From positions 1,166,001 to 1,230,000 of the forward strand of contig NZ_CP077093.1 in assembly GCF_014268755.2 (NCBI RefSeq): a stretch of 64,000 nt of DNA. The letters run 5' to 3'. Positions 46,587 to 55,515 of the stretch are shown here, piece after piece; position 1 is the first letter of the stretch; the number at the start of each line of letters is the position of its first letter. The notes under the pieces are model-generated. The model was not told the origin of the DNA, made no database searches, and saw only the letters and a program-made list of their open reading frames with translations. The position numbers and the translations under genes are program-made. This DNA is from Pseudomonas vanderleydeniana (GTDB lineage Bacteria > Pseudomonadota > Gammaproteobacteria > Pseudomonadales > Pseudomonadaceae).

Positions 46587-46649
46587 AACCTCAGGAGGGT
46601 AGCGGCCTTTGGGAGCTGGGCTCGCTGGCTAAGCCTTTGTCGGCCTCAA

Positions 46650-46753
46650 GGGCCTCTTCGCGGGCAAGCCACGCTCCTACAGAACCGAGTCGTACGTCCA
46701 TTGTGCGCTCGACACGCCCCCTGCAGGAGCGCGGCTCGCCCGCGAAGAGGCCC
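46650..46753. repeat. Inverted REP pair (TTCGCGGGCAAGCC class)
   Basis: GGGCCTCTTCGCGGGCAAGCC on the left and GGCTCGCCCGCGAAGAGGCCC on the right. Both carry the CTCCTACAG/CTGCAGGAG tail on the inner side. It lies in the 426-base gap between the DUF6124-like gene and fruB. Confidence 0.88.
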
Positions 46754-46859
46754 CCAAGCCTTGCTCAGCACCCCCTCTTTCCTGACCCTCACGCAATCTC
46801 ACCGACCGGCAGGGCTTCTACGTAGGACAATAATCGAGTAACGTGTGAGAACTTTTAGG

Positions 46860-46871
46860 TTAAACGTTTCA
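46860..46871. promoter_or_regulatory. Cra (FruR) operator of the fruBKA operon
   Basis: TTAAACGTTTCA, matching the P. putida Cra site described before fruB, centred about 147 bases upstream of the fruB ATG. A weaker AAACGTATTTAA follows at 46874-46885. cra lies upstream at 44554-45549. Confidence 0.82.
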
Positions 46872-47012
46872 GCAAACGTATTTAAAGGCGATTACGGCCC
46901 GTGTCACGGTTCTGCCCAAATACCGTTTCACCTCGTCCGGCCGGTCAGCCTAAGCTGATGTATTCAAAACAATACCTAGCGCCCAGCCGTGGACGCTGAA
47001 TAGGAGAAAGGC

Positions 47013-49874
47013 ATGCTTGAGCTTACCGTAGAGCAGATTTCCATGGGCCAGTCGGCCGTGGACAAGTCTGCCGCCCTGCAATTGCTCGCTGACTCACTGG
47101 TGGCCGACGGCCTGGTCGCCGAGGGTTATCTGTCCGGCCTGCAGGCCCGTGAAGCACAAGGCTCGACCTTTCTCGGCCAGGGCATCGCCATCCCCCACGG
47201 CACGCCGCAAACCCGCGACCTGGTGCACGTCACCGGCGTGCGCCTGCTGCAGTTCCCCGAGGGCGTGGATTGGGGCGACGGCCAGATCGTCTACCTGGCG
47301 ATCGGTATTGCGGCGAAGTCCGACGAACACCTGCGCCTGCTGCAACTGCTCACCCGTGCCCTCGGCGAGACCGACCTGGGCCAGGCCCTGCGCCGCGCCA
47401 GCAGCGCCGAAGCACTGTTGAAGCTGTTGCAGGGCGCTCCTCAGGAACTGGCGCTGGATGCACAGATGATCGGCCTCGGCGTGGTCGCCGAGGACTTCGA
47501 GGAACTGGTCTGGCGCGGTGCCCGCCTGCTGCGCCAGGCCGACTGCGTGAGCAACGGCTTCGCCGCCGTGCTGCAGCAGGTCGAGGCCCTGCCACTGGGT
47601 GATGGCCTGTGGTGGCTGCACAGCGAGCAGACGGTCAAGCGCCCGGGCCTGGCGTTCGTCACCCCGGAAAAACCGATCCGTTACCTTGGCCAACCGCTGC
47701 ACGGCCTGTTCTGTCTCGCCAGTCTCGGCGAGGCTCACCAGGCCCTGCTCGAACGTCTCTGCGCGCTGCTGATCGAAGGCCGTGGTCATGAGTTGGGCCG
47801 CGCCACCAGCAGCCGCGCGGTGCTGGAAGTGCTGGGTGGCGAGCTGCCGGCCGATTGGCCGAGCGCACGTATTACCCTGGCCAACGCTCACGGCCTGCAC
47901 GCCCGTCCGGCCAAGGAGCTCGCGCAACTGGCGAAGAGCTTCGAGGGCGATATCCGTGTGCGCATCGTCGATGCGCCGGGCAGCGCCGTCTCGGTAAAGA
48001 GCCTGAGCAAGCTGCTCAGCCTCGGCGCGCGCCGCGGCCAGGTGCTGGAGTTCATCGCCGAGCCGAGCATTGCCGCCGATGCGTTGCCGGCCCTGGTCGC
48101 CGCCGTGGAAGAGGGCCTGGGCGAAGAAGTCGAGCCGTTGCCGGAGGTCGCGCCCGTCAGTGCGCCGGTGGAAGATCCACCGGTGGTGTTGGCCGCGCCG
48201 ACCGCCGGCAGCCAGCTCCAGGCGATCGCCGCCGCACCGGGCATCGCCGTCGGCCCGGCTCATGTCCAGGTCGCCCAGGCCTTCGACTACCCATTGCGCG
48301 GCCAGTCCGCCGCTGTCGAGCGCCAGCGCCTGCAAGAGGCCCTGGGCGAGGTGCGCAAGGATATCGAAACGCTGATCCAGCGCAGCAAGGCCAAGGCGAT
48401 TCGCGAGATTTTCATCACCCACCAGGAGATGCTCGACGACCCGGAACTGACCGATGAAGTCGACAGCCGCCTCAAGCTCGGCGAAAGCGCCGAGGCCGGC
48501 TGGATGGCGGTGATCGAGGCGGCGGCGCGCCAGCAGGAATCCCTGCAGGATGTCCTGCTGGCCGAGCGCGCGGCGGACCTGCGTGACATCGGTCGGCGCG
48601 TGCTCGCACAGTTGTGCGGCGTGCAGACCCTGGCCGAGCCGGACGAGCCCTATGTGCTGGTGATGGACGAGGTCGGCCCATCGGACGTCGCGCGCCTCGA
48701 CCCGGCACGGGTCGCCGGTATCCTCACCGCCCGGGGGGGCGCCACCGCTCACAGTGCCATCGTCGCCCGGGCCCTGGGCATTCCGGCACTGGTCGGCGCG
48801 GGGGCCGAAGTGCTGCTGTTGGCACCGGGCACCACATTGCTGCTCGATGCCCTGCGCGGGCGGCTGCATGTCGCGCCGGACGCCGCCGTCTTGCAGCGTG
48901 CGCTACAGGAGCGCGATACCCGCGAGCAGCGCCTGCACCAGGCCGCCGAACAACGTCACCAGCCGGCGCTGACCGCCGACGGTCACGCAGTGGAAGTCTT
49001 TGCCAACATCGGTGAGAGCGCCGGGGTTGCCAGTGCGGTGGAGCAGGGCGCCGAAGGCATCGGCCTGCTGCGCACCGAGCTGATCTTCATGGCCCATCCG
49101 CAAGCGCCGGATGAGGCCACCCAGGAAGCCGAATATCGCCGTGTGCTCGACGGCCTTGCTGGCCGACCACTGGTGGTGCGCACCCTCGATGTCGGCGGCG
49201 ACAAGCCGCTGCCCTACTGGCCGATCGCCAAGGAGGAAAACCCGTTCCTCGGCGTGCGCGGCATCCGCCTGACCCTGCAGCGCCCGCAGATCATGGAAAG
49301 CCAGTTGCGCGCGCTGTTGCGTGCCGCCGACAACCGGCCGCTGCGGATCATGTTCCCGATGGTCGGCAGCGTTGCCGAGTGGCGCCAGGCCCGGGACATG
49401 ACCGAGCGCCTGCGCCGGGAAATCCCGGTGGCCGACCTGCAACTGGGGATCATGATCGAGGTGCCGTCGGCCGCGCTGCTGGCGCCGGTGCTGGCCGCCG
49501 AGGTGGACTTCTTCAGTGTCGGCACCAACGACCTGACCCAGTACACCCTGGCCATCGACCGGGGGCATCCGACGCTGTCGGCCCAGGCCGATGGCCTGCA
49601 CCCGGCGGTGTTGCAACTGATCGACATCACCGTGCGTGCCGCCCATGCCCATGGCAAGTGGGTGGGGGTGTGTGGCGAGCTGGCGGCCGACCCGCTGGCG
49701 GTGCCGGTGCTGGTTGGCCTCGGGGTCGACGAATTGAGTGTGGCCGCGCGCAGCATTCCCGAGGTCAAGGCACGGGTGCGCGAGCTGGCCCTGCCGGCGG
49801 CCCAGGCCCTGGCCCGCTCGGCGTTGGCCGTGGGCAGCGCCGATGAAGTGCGTGCTCTGGTGGAGGCGGTGTAA
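47013..49874 (+). CDS. fruB: Fructose PTS multiphosphoryl transfer protein (EIIA-HPr-EI fusion)
   Basis: Soluble phosphotransferase that carries phosphate from PEP to FruA. The 953-residue order is: EIIA-Fru (1-145) with the phospho-His H62 in IAIPHGTP, and a linker domain to about 280. HPr follows (about 285-370) with H296 in AHGLHARPAKELA and the regulatory-type Ser in SAVSVKSL. Enzyme I is at about 400-953, with H580 in GGATAHSAIVARALGIPALVG, LLRTELIFM, VRTLDVGGDKPLPYW and GVCGELAADPL. All three phosphate-carrying histidines are intact. It overlaps fruK by one base (TAATG). Confidence 0.97.
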   Translation: MLELTVEQISMGQSAVDKSAALQLLADSLVADGLVAEGYLSGLQAREAQGSTFLGQGIAIPHGTPQTRDLVHVTGVRLLQFPEGVDWGDGQIVYLAIGIAAKSDEHLRLLQLLTRALGETDLGQALRRASSAEALLKLLQGAPQELALDAQMIGLGVVAEDFEELVWRGARLLRQADCVSNGFAAVLQQVEALPLGDGLWWLHSEQTVKRPGLAFVTPEKPIRYLGQPLHGLFCLASLGEAHQALLERLCALLIEGRGHELGRATSSRAVLEVLGGELPADWPSARITLANAHGLHARPAKELAQLAKSFEGDIRVRIVDAPGSAVSVKSLSKLLSLGARRGQVLEFIAEPSIAADALPALVAAVEEGLGEEVEPLPEVAPVSAPVEDPPVVLAAPTAGSQLQAIAAAPGIAVGPAHVQVAQAFDYPLRGQSAAVERQRLQEALGEVRKDIETLIQRSKAKAIREIFITHQEMLDDPELTDEVDSRLKLGESAEAGWMAVIEAAARQQESLQDVLLAERAADLRDIGRRVLAQLCGVQTLAEPDEPYVLVMDEVGPSDVARLDPARVAGILTARGGATAHSAIVARALGIPALVGAGAEVLLLAPGTTLLLDALRGRLHVAPDAAVLQRALQERDTREQRLHQAAEQRHQPALTADGHAVEVFANIGESAGVASAVEQGAEGIGLLRTELIFMAHPQAPDEATQEAEYRRVLDGLAGRPLVVRTLDVGGDKPLPYWPIAKEENPFLGVRGIRLTLQRPQIMESQLRALLRAADNRPLRIMFPMVGSVAEWRQARDMTERLRREIPVADLQLGIMIEVPSAALLAPVLAAEVDFFSVGTNDLTQYTLAIDRGHPTLSAQADGLHPAVLQLIDITVRAAHAHGKWVGVCGELAADPLAVPVLVGLGVDELSVAARSIPEVKARVRELALPAAQALARSALAVGSADEVRALVEAV

Positions 49875-50815
49875 TGGCGCGGATTCTGACCCTGACCCTG
49901 AACCCGGCGCTGGACCTGACCGTGCAGTTGGCACGGCTGGAGCCCGGCCAGGTCAATCGTAGCGTGTCGATGCTGACCCACGCCGCCGGCAAGGGCGTGA
50001 ACGTCGCCCAGGTGCTGGCGGATCTCGGGCATCAACTGACGGTGAGCGGCTTTCTCGGTGTGGACAACCGGCAGCCGTTCGAGGCGCTGTTCGCCCGGCG
50101 TGGTTTCGTCGATGCATTCGTGCGGGTGCCCGGGGAAACCCGCAGCAATATCAAGATCGCCGAGCAGGATGGCCGCGTCACGGATCTGAACGGCCCAGGC
50201 CCGGAAGTCGATGCGCAGGCCCAGCAGGCGTTGCTGGAGACCGTGGCGCGGATTGCTCCCGGCCATGACGCGGTGGTGGTCGCCGGCAGCCTGCCCCGGG
50301 GCATCAGCCCCCAATGGCTGCAGGCCCTGCTGCTGCGTTTCAAGCAACTGGGGTTGAAAGTCGCCCTGGACACCAGCGGCGAAGCCTTGCAGGCCGGGTT
50401 GGCGGCGGCGCCGTGGCTGGTCAAACCCAATACCGAAGAACTTGCCGAGGTTCTGCAGCGCCCGGTGGAGACTGCCGAGGCGCAAGCTGAAGCCGCCGCC
50501 AGCCTGCAGATCCAGGGTGTCGAGCACGTGGTGGTGTCCCAGGGCGCCGATGGCGTCAACTGGTTCGGCGCGGCTCAAGCCCTGCATGCACAGCCGCCGA
50601 AGGTGGTTGTGGCGAGCACCGTCGGTGCCGGTGATTCATTGCTGGCCGGCATGCTCCATGGCCTGCTCAGCGGCCATTCGGCCGAGCAGACCCTGCGCAC
50701 CGCCACCGCGATCGCCGCGCAGGCGGTGACCCAGGTCGGCTTCGGTATCGGCGACCGGGTGCAACTGGCGCAGCTCGAGCAGGGCGTCAGCGTGCGCGCC
50801 CTGGCAGAACAATAA
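49874..50815 (+). CDS. fruK: 1-phosphofructokinase
   Basis: PfkB-family kinase that turns fructose-1-phosphate into fructose-1,6-bisphosphate. The 313-residue protein has TLTLNPALDLTVQL, AAGKGVNVAQVLADLG (sugar-binding), VAGSLPRGI and the C-terminal anion-hole/catalytic motif STVGAGDSLLAGMLHGLL. Middle gene of fruBKA; the start overlaps the fruB stop and fruA follows after 11 bases. Confidence 0.96.
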   Translation: MARILTLTLNPALDLTVQLARLEPGQVNRSVSMLTHAAGKGVNVAQVLADLGHQLTVSGFLGVDNRQPFEALFARRGFVDAFVRVPGETRSNIKIAEQDGRVTDLNGPGPEVDAQAQQALLETVARIAPGHDAVVVAGSLPRGISPQWLQALLLRFKQLGLKVALDTSGEALQAGLAAAPWLVKPNTEELAEVLQRPVETAEAQAEAAASLQIQGVEHVVVSQGADGVNWFGAAQALHAQPPKVVVASTVGAGDSLLAGMLHGLLSGHSAEQTLRTATAIAAQAVTQVGFGIGDRVQLAQLEQGVSVRALAEQ

Positions 50816-50826
50816 GAGGGATTGTG

Positions 50827-52569
50827 ATGAACGTAGCCATTGTTACCGCCTGCCCGAATGGCATGGTCACCAGCGTGCTCTGTGCCCGCCTGCTGGAAGC
50901 GGCGGCCTTGCGCCTGGGTTGGAGCACCAGCGTCGAAGTCCACGATCCGCGTCACCCGGAGCGCCAACTGACGGCGGCCACTCTCGCGGCGGCCGAATGG
51001 GTACTGCTGGTCAACAGCGTCCCTGTGGATATGTCGCGCTTTGTCGGCAAGCGGGTCTACCAGATCCCGCCGGCCCAGGCGCTGCAGGATGTCGAAGGCC
51101 TGCTCAGTCGCGGCGCCGAAGAAGCCAGGTTGCAGGTTGCCCCCGAGCCGACGGTCGAAACCGTTTTACCCGGTCAGCGGCCCGCGCGGTTGGTGGCGGT
51201 GACGGCCTGTCCGACTGGCGTCGCCCACACCTTCATGGCGGCGGAAGCCCTGCAACAGGCGGCCAAGCGGCTCGGCTACGAACTGCAGGTGGAAACCCAG
51301 GGCTCGGTCGGTGCGCGCAACCCGCTGAGTGCCCAGGCCATCGCCGAGGCCGACGTGGTGCTGCTGGCGGCCGATATCGAAGTCGCCACCGAGCGTTTCG
51401 CCGGCAAGAAGATCTACCGTTGCGGCACCGGCATCGCCCTCAAGCAGCCGGATGCCACGCTGAACAAGGCCCTCGCCGAGGGCAAGCCGGAGACGGCGGC
51501 CGCGGGGGCCAGCCAGGCACCGGCCAGGCAGGAGAAAACCGGCGTCTACAAGCACCTGCTCACCGGTGTTTCGTTCATGCTGCCAATGGTGGTGGCGGGT
51601 GGCCTGCTGATCGCCCTGTCGTTCGTGTTCGGCATCACCGCCTTCAAGGAGCCCGGTACCCTGGCCGCCGCGCTGATGCAGATCGGCGGCGAGAGCGCGT
51701 TCAAGCTGATGGTGCCGCTGCTGGCCGGCTACATCGCCTACTCGATTGCCGACCGTCCGGGCCTGGCGCCGGGGATGATCGGTGGCCTGCTGGCGAGTAC
51801 GCTCGGTGCTGGTTTCATCGGCGGTATCGTCGCCGGTTTCCTCGCCGGCTACAGCGCCAAGGCGATCAATCGTTACGCCCGGTTGCCTGCCAGCCTGGAG
51901 GCGTTGAAGCCGATCCTGATCATTCCGTTGCTGGCGAGCCTGTTCACCGGACTGGTGATGATCTACGTGGTCGGCAAGCCGGTGGCCGGGATGCTCGAAG
52001 GGCTGACGCATTTCCTCGACAGCATGGGCACGACCAACGCCATTCTGCTCGGTGTGCTGCTTGGCGGGATGATGTGCGTCGACCTCGGGGGCCCGATCAA
52101 CAAGGCGGCCTATGCGTTCTCGGTCGGGCTGCTGGCGTCGCAGAGTTATGCACCGATGGCGGCGACCATGGCGGCCGGCATGGTGCCACCGATTGGCCTT
52201 GGGATCGCCACGTTGCTTGCCAGGCGCAAGTTCGCCCAGAGTGAGCGCGAGGCGGGCAAGGCGGCGTTCGTGCTGGGCTTGTGCTTCATCTCGGAGGGAG
52301 CGATTCCGTTCGCCGCCAAGGACCCGCTGCGGGTGATTCCCGCGAGCATCGCCGGAGGTGCGCTGACCGGGGCCCTGTCGATGTATTTCGGCTGCAAGCT
52401 GATGGCGCCGCACGGCGGACTGTTCGTGATGCTGATCCCGAATGCGATCAACCATGCGCTGTTGTACCTGTTGGCGATCATCGCCGGCAGCCTGTTGACG
52501 GCGGTGGTCTATGCCTTGCTGAAACGGCCGGAAGCGGTGGAGCTGGTGGCGGAGCCGGCGCAGGCCTGA
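50827..52569 (+). CDS. fruA: Fructose-specific PTS enzyme IIB'BC
   Basis: Inner-membrane fructose permease that phosphorylates the sugar as it enters. The 580-residue order is: EIIB' (1-100, with a cysteine at position 9 in TACPNGM), EIIB (about 118-215) with the phospho-accepting C128 in VTACPTGVAHTFMAAEAL, and EIIC (about 235-575). EIIC has eight or so membrane segments and the GGPINKAAYAFS and SEGAIPFAAKDPLRVIP motifs. ATG 50827 follows AAGAGGGA; GTG 50824 is the alternative. No terminator is obvious; a REP pair follows. Confidence 0.96.
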   Translation: MNVAIVTACPNGMVTSVLCARLLEAAALRLGWSTSVEVHDPRHPERQLTAATLAAAEWVLLVNSVPVDMSRFVGKRVYQIPPAQALQDVEGLLSRGAEEARLQVAPEPTVETVLPGQRPARLVAVTACPTGVAHTFMAAEALQQAAKRLGYELQVETQGSVGARNPLSAQAIAEADVVLLAADIEVATERFAGKKIYRCGTGIALKQPDATLNKALAEGKPETAAAGASQAPARQEKTGVYKHLLTGVSFMLPMVVAGGLLIALSFVFGITAFKEPGTLAAALMQIGGESAFKLMVPLLAGYIAYSIADRPGLAPGMIGGLLASTLGAGFIGGIVAGFLAGYSAKAINRYARLPASLEALKPILIIPLLASLFTGLVMIYVVGKPVAGMLEGLTHFLDSMGTTNAILLGVLLGGMMCVDLGGPINKAAYAFSVGLLASQSYAPMAATMAAGMVPPIGLGIATLLARRKFAQSEREAGKAAFVLGLCFISEGAIPFAAKDPLRVIPASIAGGALTGALSMYFGCKLMAPHGGLFVMLIPNAINHALLYLLAIIAGSLLTAVVYALLKRPEAVELVAEPAQA

Positions 52570-52604
52570 CCTGGCGTGCCGCCTCATGAAAGAGAGGCGA
52601 TACC

Positions 52605-52740
52605 TTGTGGCGAGCGGGCTTGCCCGCGTTCGGCTGCACCGCAGCCGCAGTCCAGGCACCGCCCTTCTTCCTGATGCACCGCGACAACAGGCGTTGGGGG
52701 CGCTCGGCGCCCCAGCGCGGGCAAGCCCGCTCGCCACAAG
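52605..52740. repeat. Inverted REP pair (GCGGGCAAGCCCGCTCGCC class) plus short tandem
   Basis: TTGTGGCGAGCGGGCTTGCCCG on the left and CGGGCAAGCCCGCTCGCCACAA on the right. Just after it GGCCGGTTCAGC-type units repeat (52741-52790). This fills most of the 316-base gap 52570-52885. Confidence 0.85.
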
Positions 52741-52885
52741 GGCCGGTTCAGCACAAGGGCCGGTTCAGCTAGAGAGCTGGTTTGTCATTGGGGCTGGTTC
52801 ACGGCATACGCCTCCGGTCTGCTGTCACACCTCTTTCATTCCCTGAAGCTAAGTTCAGCGTTTGGCTTTTTTCAGGGAGTTCACC

Positions 52886-54427
52886 ATGAGCGATTTCAAT
52901 CTCGGACGTCGACGTGTCGTGCAGGCCGTGGGCGCCGGTATTCTGCTGCCTGGCCTGGCCCCGGCGGTGATCGCCTCGGTCAAGGACCGTCCACAGCTGA
53001 CCGACGGCGTGCAGTCCGGTGACCTGCAGGGCGACAAGGCGATCGTCTGGAGCCGCACCGACCGCCCGGCGCGCATGGTGGTGGAGTGGGACACCCGCAG
53101 CGTTTTCAGCAACCCACGGCGATTCGTCTCGGCGCTGGCCGATGCCCGTACCGATTTCACCGCCCGGGTCGAGCTGACGGGCCTGCCGGTCGACCAGGCG
53201 ATTTTCTACCGCGTGCGCTTCGAGGACGCCCAGACCGGCGTCTCCAGCGAACCCTGGTTCGGCCACCTGCGCAGCGTGCCGCAACAGCGTCGTGACATCC
53301 GCTTCGTCTGGAGCGGCGATACCGTCGGCCAAGGCTTCGGCATCAACCCGGATATCGGTGGCATGCGTATCTACGAGGCCATGCGCCTGCGCCTGCCGGA
53401 CTTTTTTATCCACAGCGGCGACACCATCTACGCCGACGGCCCGATCCCGGCGCAGATCACTACGGAAAGCGGACGGGTCTGGCGCAACATCACCACCGAG
53501 GCCAAGAGCAAGGTCGCCGAAACCCTCGACGAATTCCGCGGTAACTACCGCTACAACCTGATGGACGACAACCTGCGCCGGTTCAACGCCGAGGTGCCGC
53601 AGATCTGGCAGTGGGACGACCACGAGGTGACCAACAACTGGTCGCCGAGCAAGCAGCTGGACGAGCGCTACAAAAGCAAGGATATCCACAGCCTGGTCGG
53701 CCATGCGCGCCAGGCCTGGCTGGAATACGCGCCGCTGCGCCGGCAGCAGGCCGATGGTGGCGGGCGGATTTATCGCAAGCTCAGCTATGGACCGATGCTC
53801 GATGTGTTCGTGCTCGACATGCGCAGCTACCGTGGCCCGAACGACGACAACCTGGGTGGGGAAAAGGCCTTTCTCGGCCGCGAGCAACTGGACTGGCTCA
53901 AGCGCGAACTCAAGGGCTCGCAGGCGCAATGGAAGGTCATCGCCGCCGACATGCCGATCGGCCTGGGTGTGCCCGACGGCGAGGTCAGCCCCGGGGTGCC
54001 GCGCTGGGAAGCGATCGCCAACGGCGACCCGGGCCCGGCCCAGGGACGCGAGCTGGAAGTTGCCGAGCTGCTCGGCTACCTGCGGGCGCAGAGGGTACAC
54101 AATACGGTCTGGCTGACCGCTGATGTGCACTACTGTGCTGCGCACCACTACCATCCGGATCGCGCCGCATTCCAGGACTTCGACCCGTTCTGGGAATTCG
54201 TCGCCGGACCGCTGAACGCCGGCAGTTTCGGGCCCAACGTGCTGGACAAGACCTTCGGTCCCCGGGTGGTGTTCGAGAAGGCGCCGGCGGTGCAGAACAG
54301 TTCACCCTTCGCCGGGTTCCAGTTCTTTGGCGAGGTGAACATCGATGGCCAGAGCGGCGAGATGAGCGTGGTGCTGCGGGATCTGGATGGCGTGGCGGTG
54401 TTCGAGCAGAAACTGCAACCGGTTTGA
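52886..54427 (+). CDS. PhoD-like alkaline phosphatase / phosphodiesterase, Tat-exported
   Basis: A 513-residue periplasmic or secreted metallophosphoesterase. The N-terminus has a twin-arginine signal (LGRRRVVQAVGAGILLPGLAPAVIA). The PhoD N-terminal domain follows (DGVQSGDLQGDKAIVWSRTDRPARMVVEW), then the metal-binding core HSGDTIYADGP, QWDDHEVTNNW, LDMRSYRG and TADVHYCAAHHY. ATG 52886 (MSDFNLGRRR) has AGGGAG upstream; the longer start at 52862 was rejected because it moves the RR motif inward. PhoD enzymes usually need Ca and Fe and supply phosphate from diesters. No Pho box was recognised by eye. Confidence 0.88.
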   Translation: MSDFNLGRRRVVQAVGAGILLPGLAPAVIASVKDRPQLTDGVQSGDLQGDKAIVWSRTDRPARMVVEWDTRSVFSNPRRFVSALADARTDFTARVELTGLPVDQAIFYRVRFEDAQTGVSSEPWFGHLRSVPQQRRDIRFVWSGDTVGQGFGINPDIGGMRIYEAMRLRLPDFFIHSGDTIYADGPIPAQITTESGRVWRNITTEAKSKVAETLDEFRGNYRYNLMDDNLRRFNAEVPQIWQWDDHEVTNNWSPSKQLDERYKSKDIHSLVGHARQAWLEYAPLRRQQADGGGRIYRKLSYGPMLDVFVLDMRSYRGPNDDNLGGEKAFLGREQLDWLKRELKGSQAQWKVIAADMPIGLGVPDGEVSPGVPRWEAIANGDPGPAQGRELEVAELLGYLRAQRVHNTVWLTADVHYCAAHHYHPDRAAFQDFDPFWEFVAGPLNAGSFGPNVLDKTFGPRVVFEKAPAVQNSSPFAGFQFFGEVNIDGQSGEMSVVLRDLDGVAVFEQKLQPV

Positions 54428-54488
54428 AACCGGCTGCAAGGGGCGCACAAAAAACATCATGGGTTTGCGCTGCTGGCCTGGCGTGCCT

Positions 54489-55277
54489 CTATTGCAGGAA
54501 CGTACGGGTGTGGCGCAGTTGATGTGGCCTGACGGTGGCATAGGCCGCGGGGGGATTGCTCTGCCACTGTTCTTCGAGGGCAGCCCTTCCACGTTGCAGG
54601 CCTCGCAGTTGCTGGCACTCCTCTCCTGTCATGTAGGCCTCTACAAACGCGGTTATCTTTTTTTCGGCCAGATCAAAAGTTGTTTCGCGTGAGCGCTTGT
54701 CGCTGAGGATATCCGGGTGTTCCCTGTGCAATAGGTCTTTCAAGGGATTTAGCAGCGGGTTGGCGCCGCTGCCCGCCCCCTTGGGAACAAAGACACCCTG
54801 CCGGTTCGGTTCTCCCGGCATGCCCGTGGCCCAGGCCAGGCGACCCAGTTCGTACTTGAACCTGAGTGCCTGGTCCGCGGGCATCTGTTTCTTGTCGATG
54901 AATTTCTCACAGTTGTCATGGATCAGCGTAAAGCAGGCTCCAACCAACTCTTTGCGATTGTCTGGATCTTTCGGGTTTATCTTGTCTTTCAGGTTGGCGA
55001 TTGCCCTTGCGACGATTGCGTTGAGGTGGGGGCTCGGTTTTTCGCTCGCAGGGCTTTGCCGGAGCGTTGCCGGGCGCTGCAGCCAGGGGCGTTCGCCTGT
55101 TTTCGCGGGGGAGTCGTTTCGACTGGGGGCAGGGAAGCCCGAGGGGGCGGCTTTCATTAACCCAGGCCGGTTGAAGACGGACCGTACTTCATTCTCCAAT
55201 CTGTTGGCTCCCCTTCTTGCCAACTTGCCGGTATTGCTCACAAACGGAAGACTCGTTGCTGATGTAATGCTGTGCAT
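54489..55277 (-). CDS. Orphan hypothetical protein with effector-like N-terminus
   Basis: A 262-residue protein that I do not recognise. The first 85 or so residues (MHSITSATSLPFVSNTGKLARRGAN...) are rich in Ser, Pro, Arg and Asn, and poor in acidic and hydrophobic residues. The rest (about 85-250) looks like a compact helical domain (LNAIVARAIANLKDKINPKDPDNRKELVGACFTLIHDNCEKF...). There is no membrane segment or Sec signal. A Ser/Pro-rich disordered head before a folded domain is the look of a type III secreted effector, but no hrp-box promoter is visible upstream. The base composition is less GC-rich than both neighbours. It sits alone between phoD and piuB, convergent with phoD. Confidence 0.6.
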   Translation of the reverse strand: MHSITSATSLPFVSNTGKLARRGANRLENEVRSVFNRPGLMKAAPSGFPAPSRNDSPAKTGERPWLQRPATLRQSPASEKPSPHLNAIVARAIANLKDKINPKDPDNRKELVGACFTLIHDNCEKFIDKKQMPADQALRFKYELGRLAWATGMPGEPNRQGVFVPKGAGSGANPLLNPLKDLLHREHPDILSDKRSRETTFDLAEKKITAFVEAYMTGEECQQLRGLQRGRAALEEQWQSNPPAAYATVRPHQLRHTRTFLQ

Positions 55278-55515
55278 CCTGACTGACCTTGTCTTTGTCG
55301 CGCCGAACGTACGACAGGGCCGTGTATTTAAGGGGTGTAATGCAGGCTGGGCTTATCAAAAAGGCTCAAGCAGGACACCCCCTGCTCGCTGTCCAGCGAT
55401 TGGGACGTCAGCTACGACCGACGTTCCGCAGAACCCACGACAAGTGTCGAAATGCCTGCCGCCAGAGTCTGCATAGGGCGTCTCTGGCGGCACCCGCATG
55501 AAGGGAAGGGGCCCT

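Noticed and set aside
55278..55515. Hrp box (GGAACC-N16-CCACNNA) upstream of the orphan effector-like gene
   Set aside because: No match in the correct orientation. The GAACCCAC at 55432-55439 is on the wrong strand and lacks the spacing.
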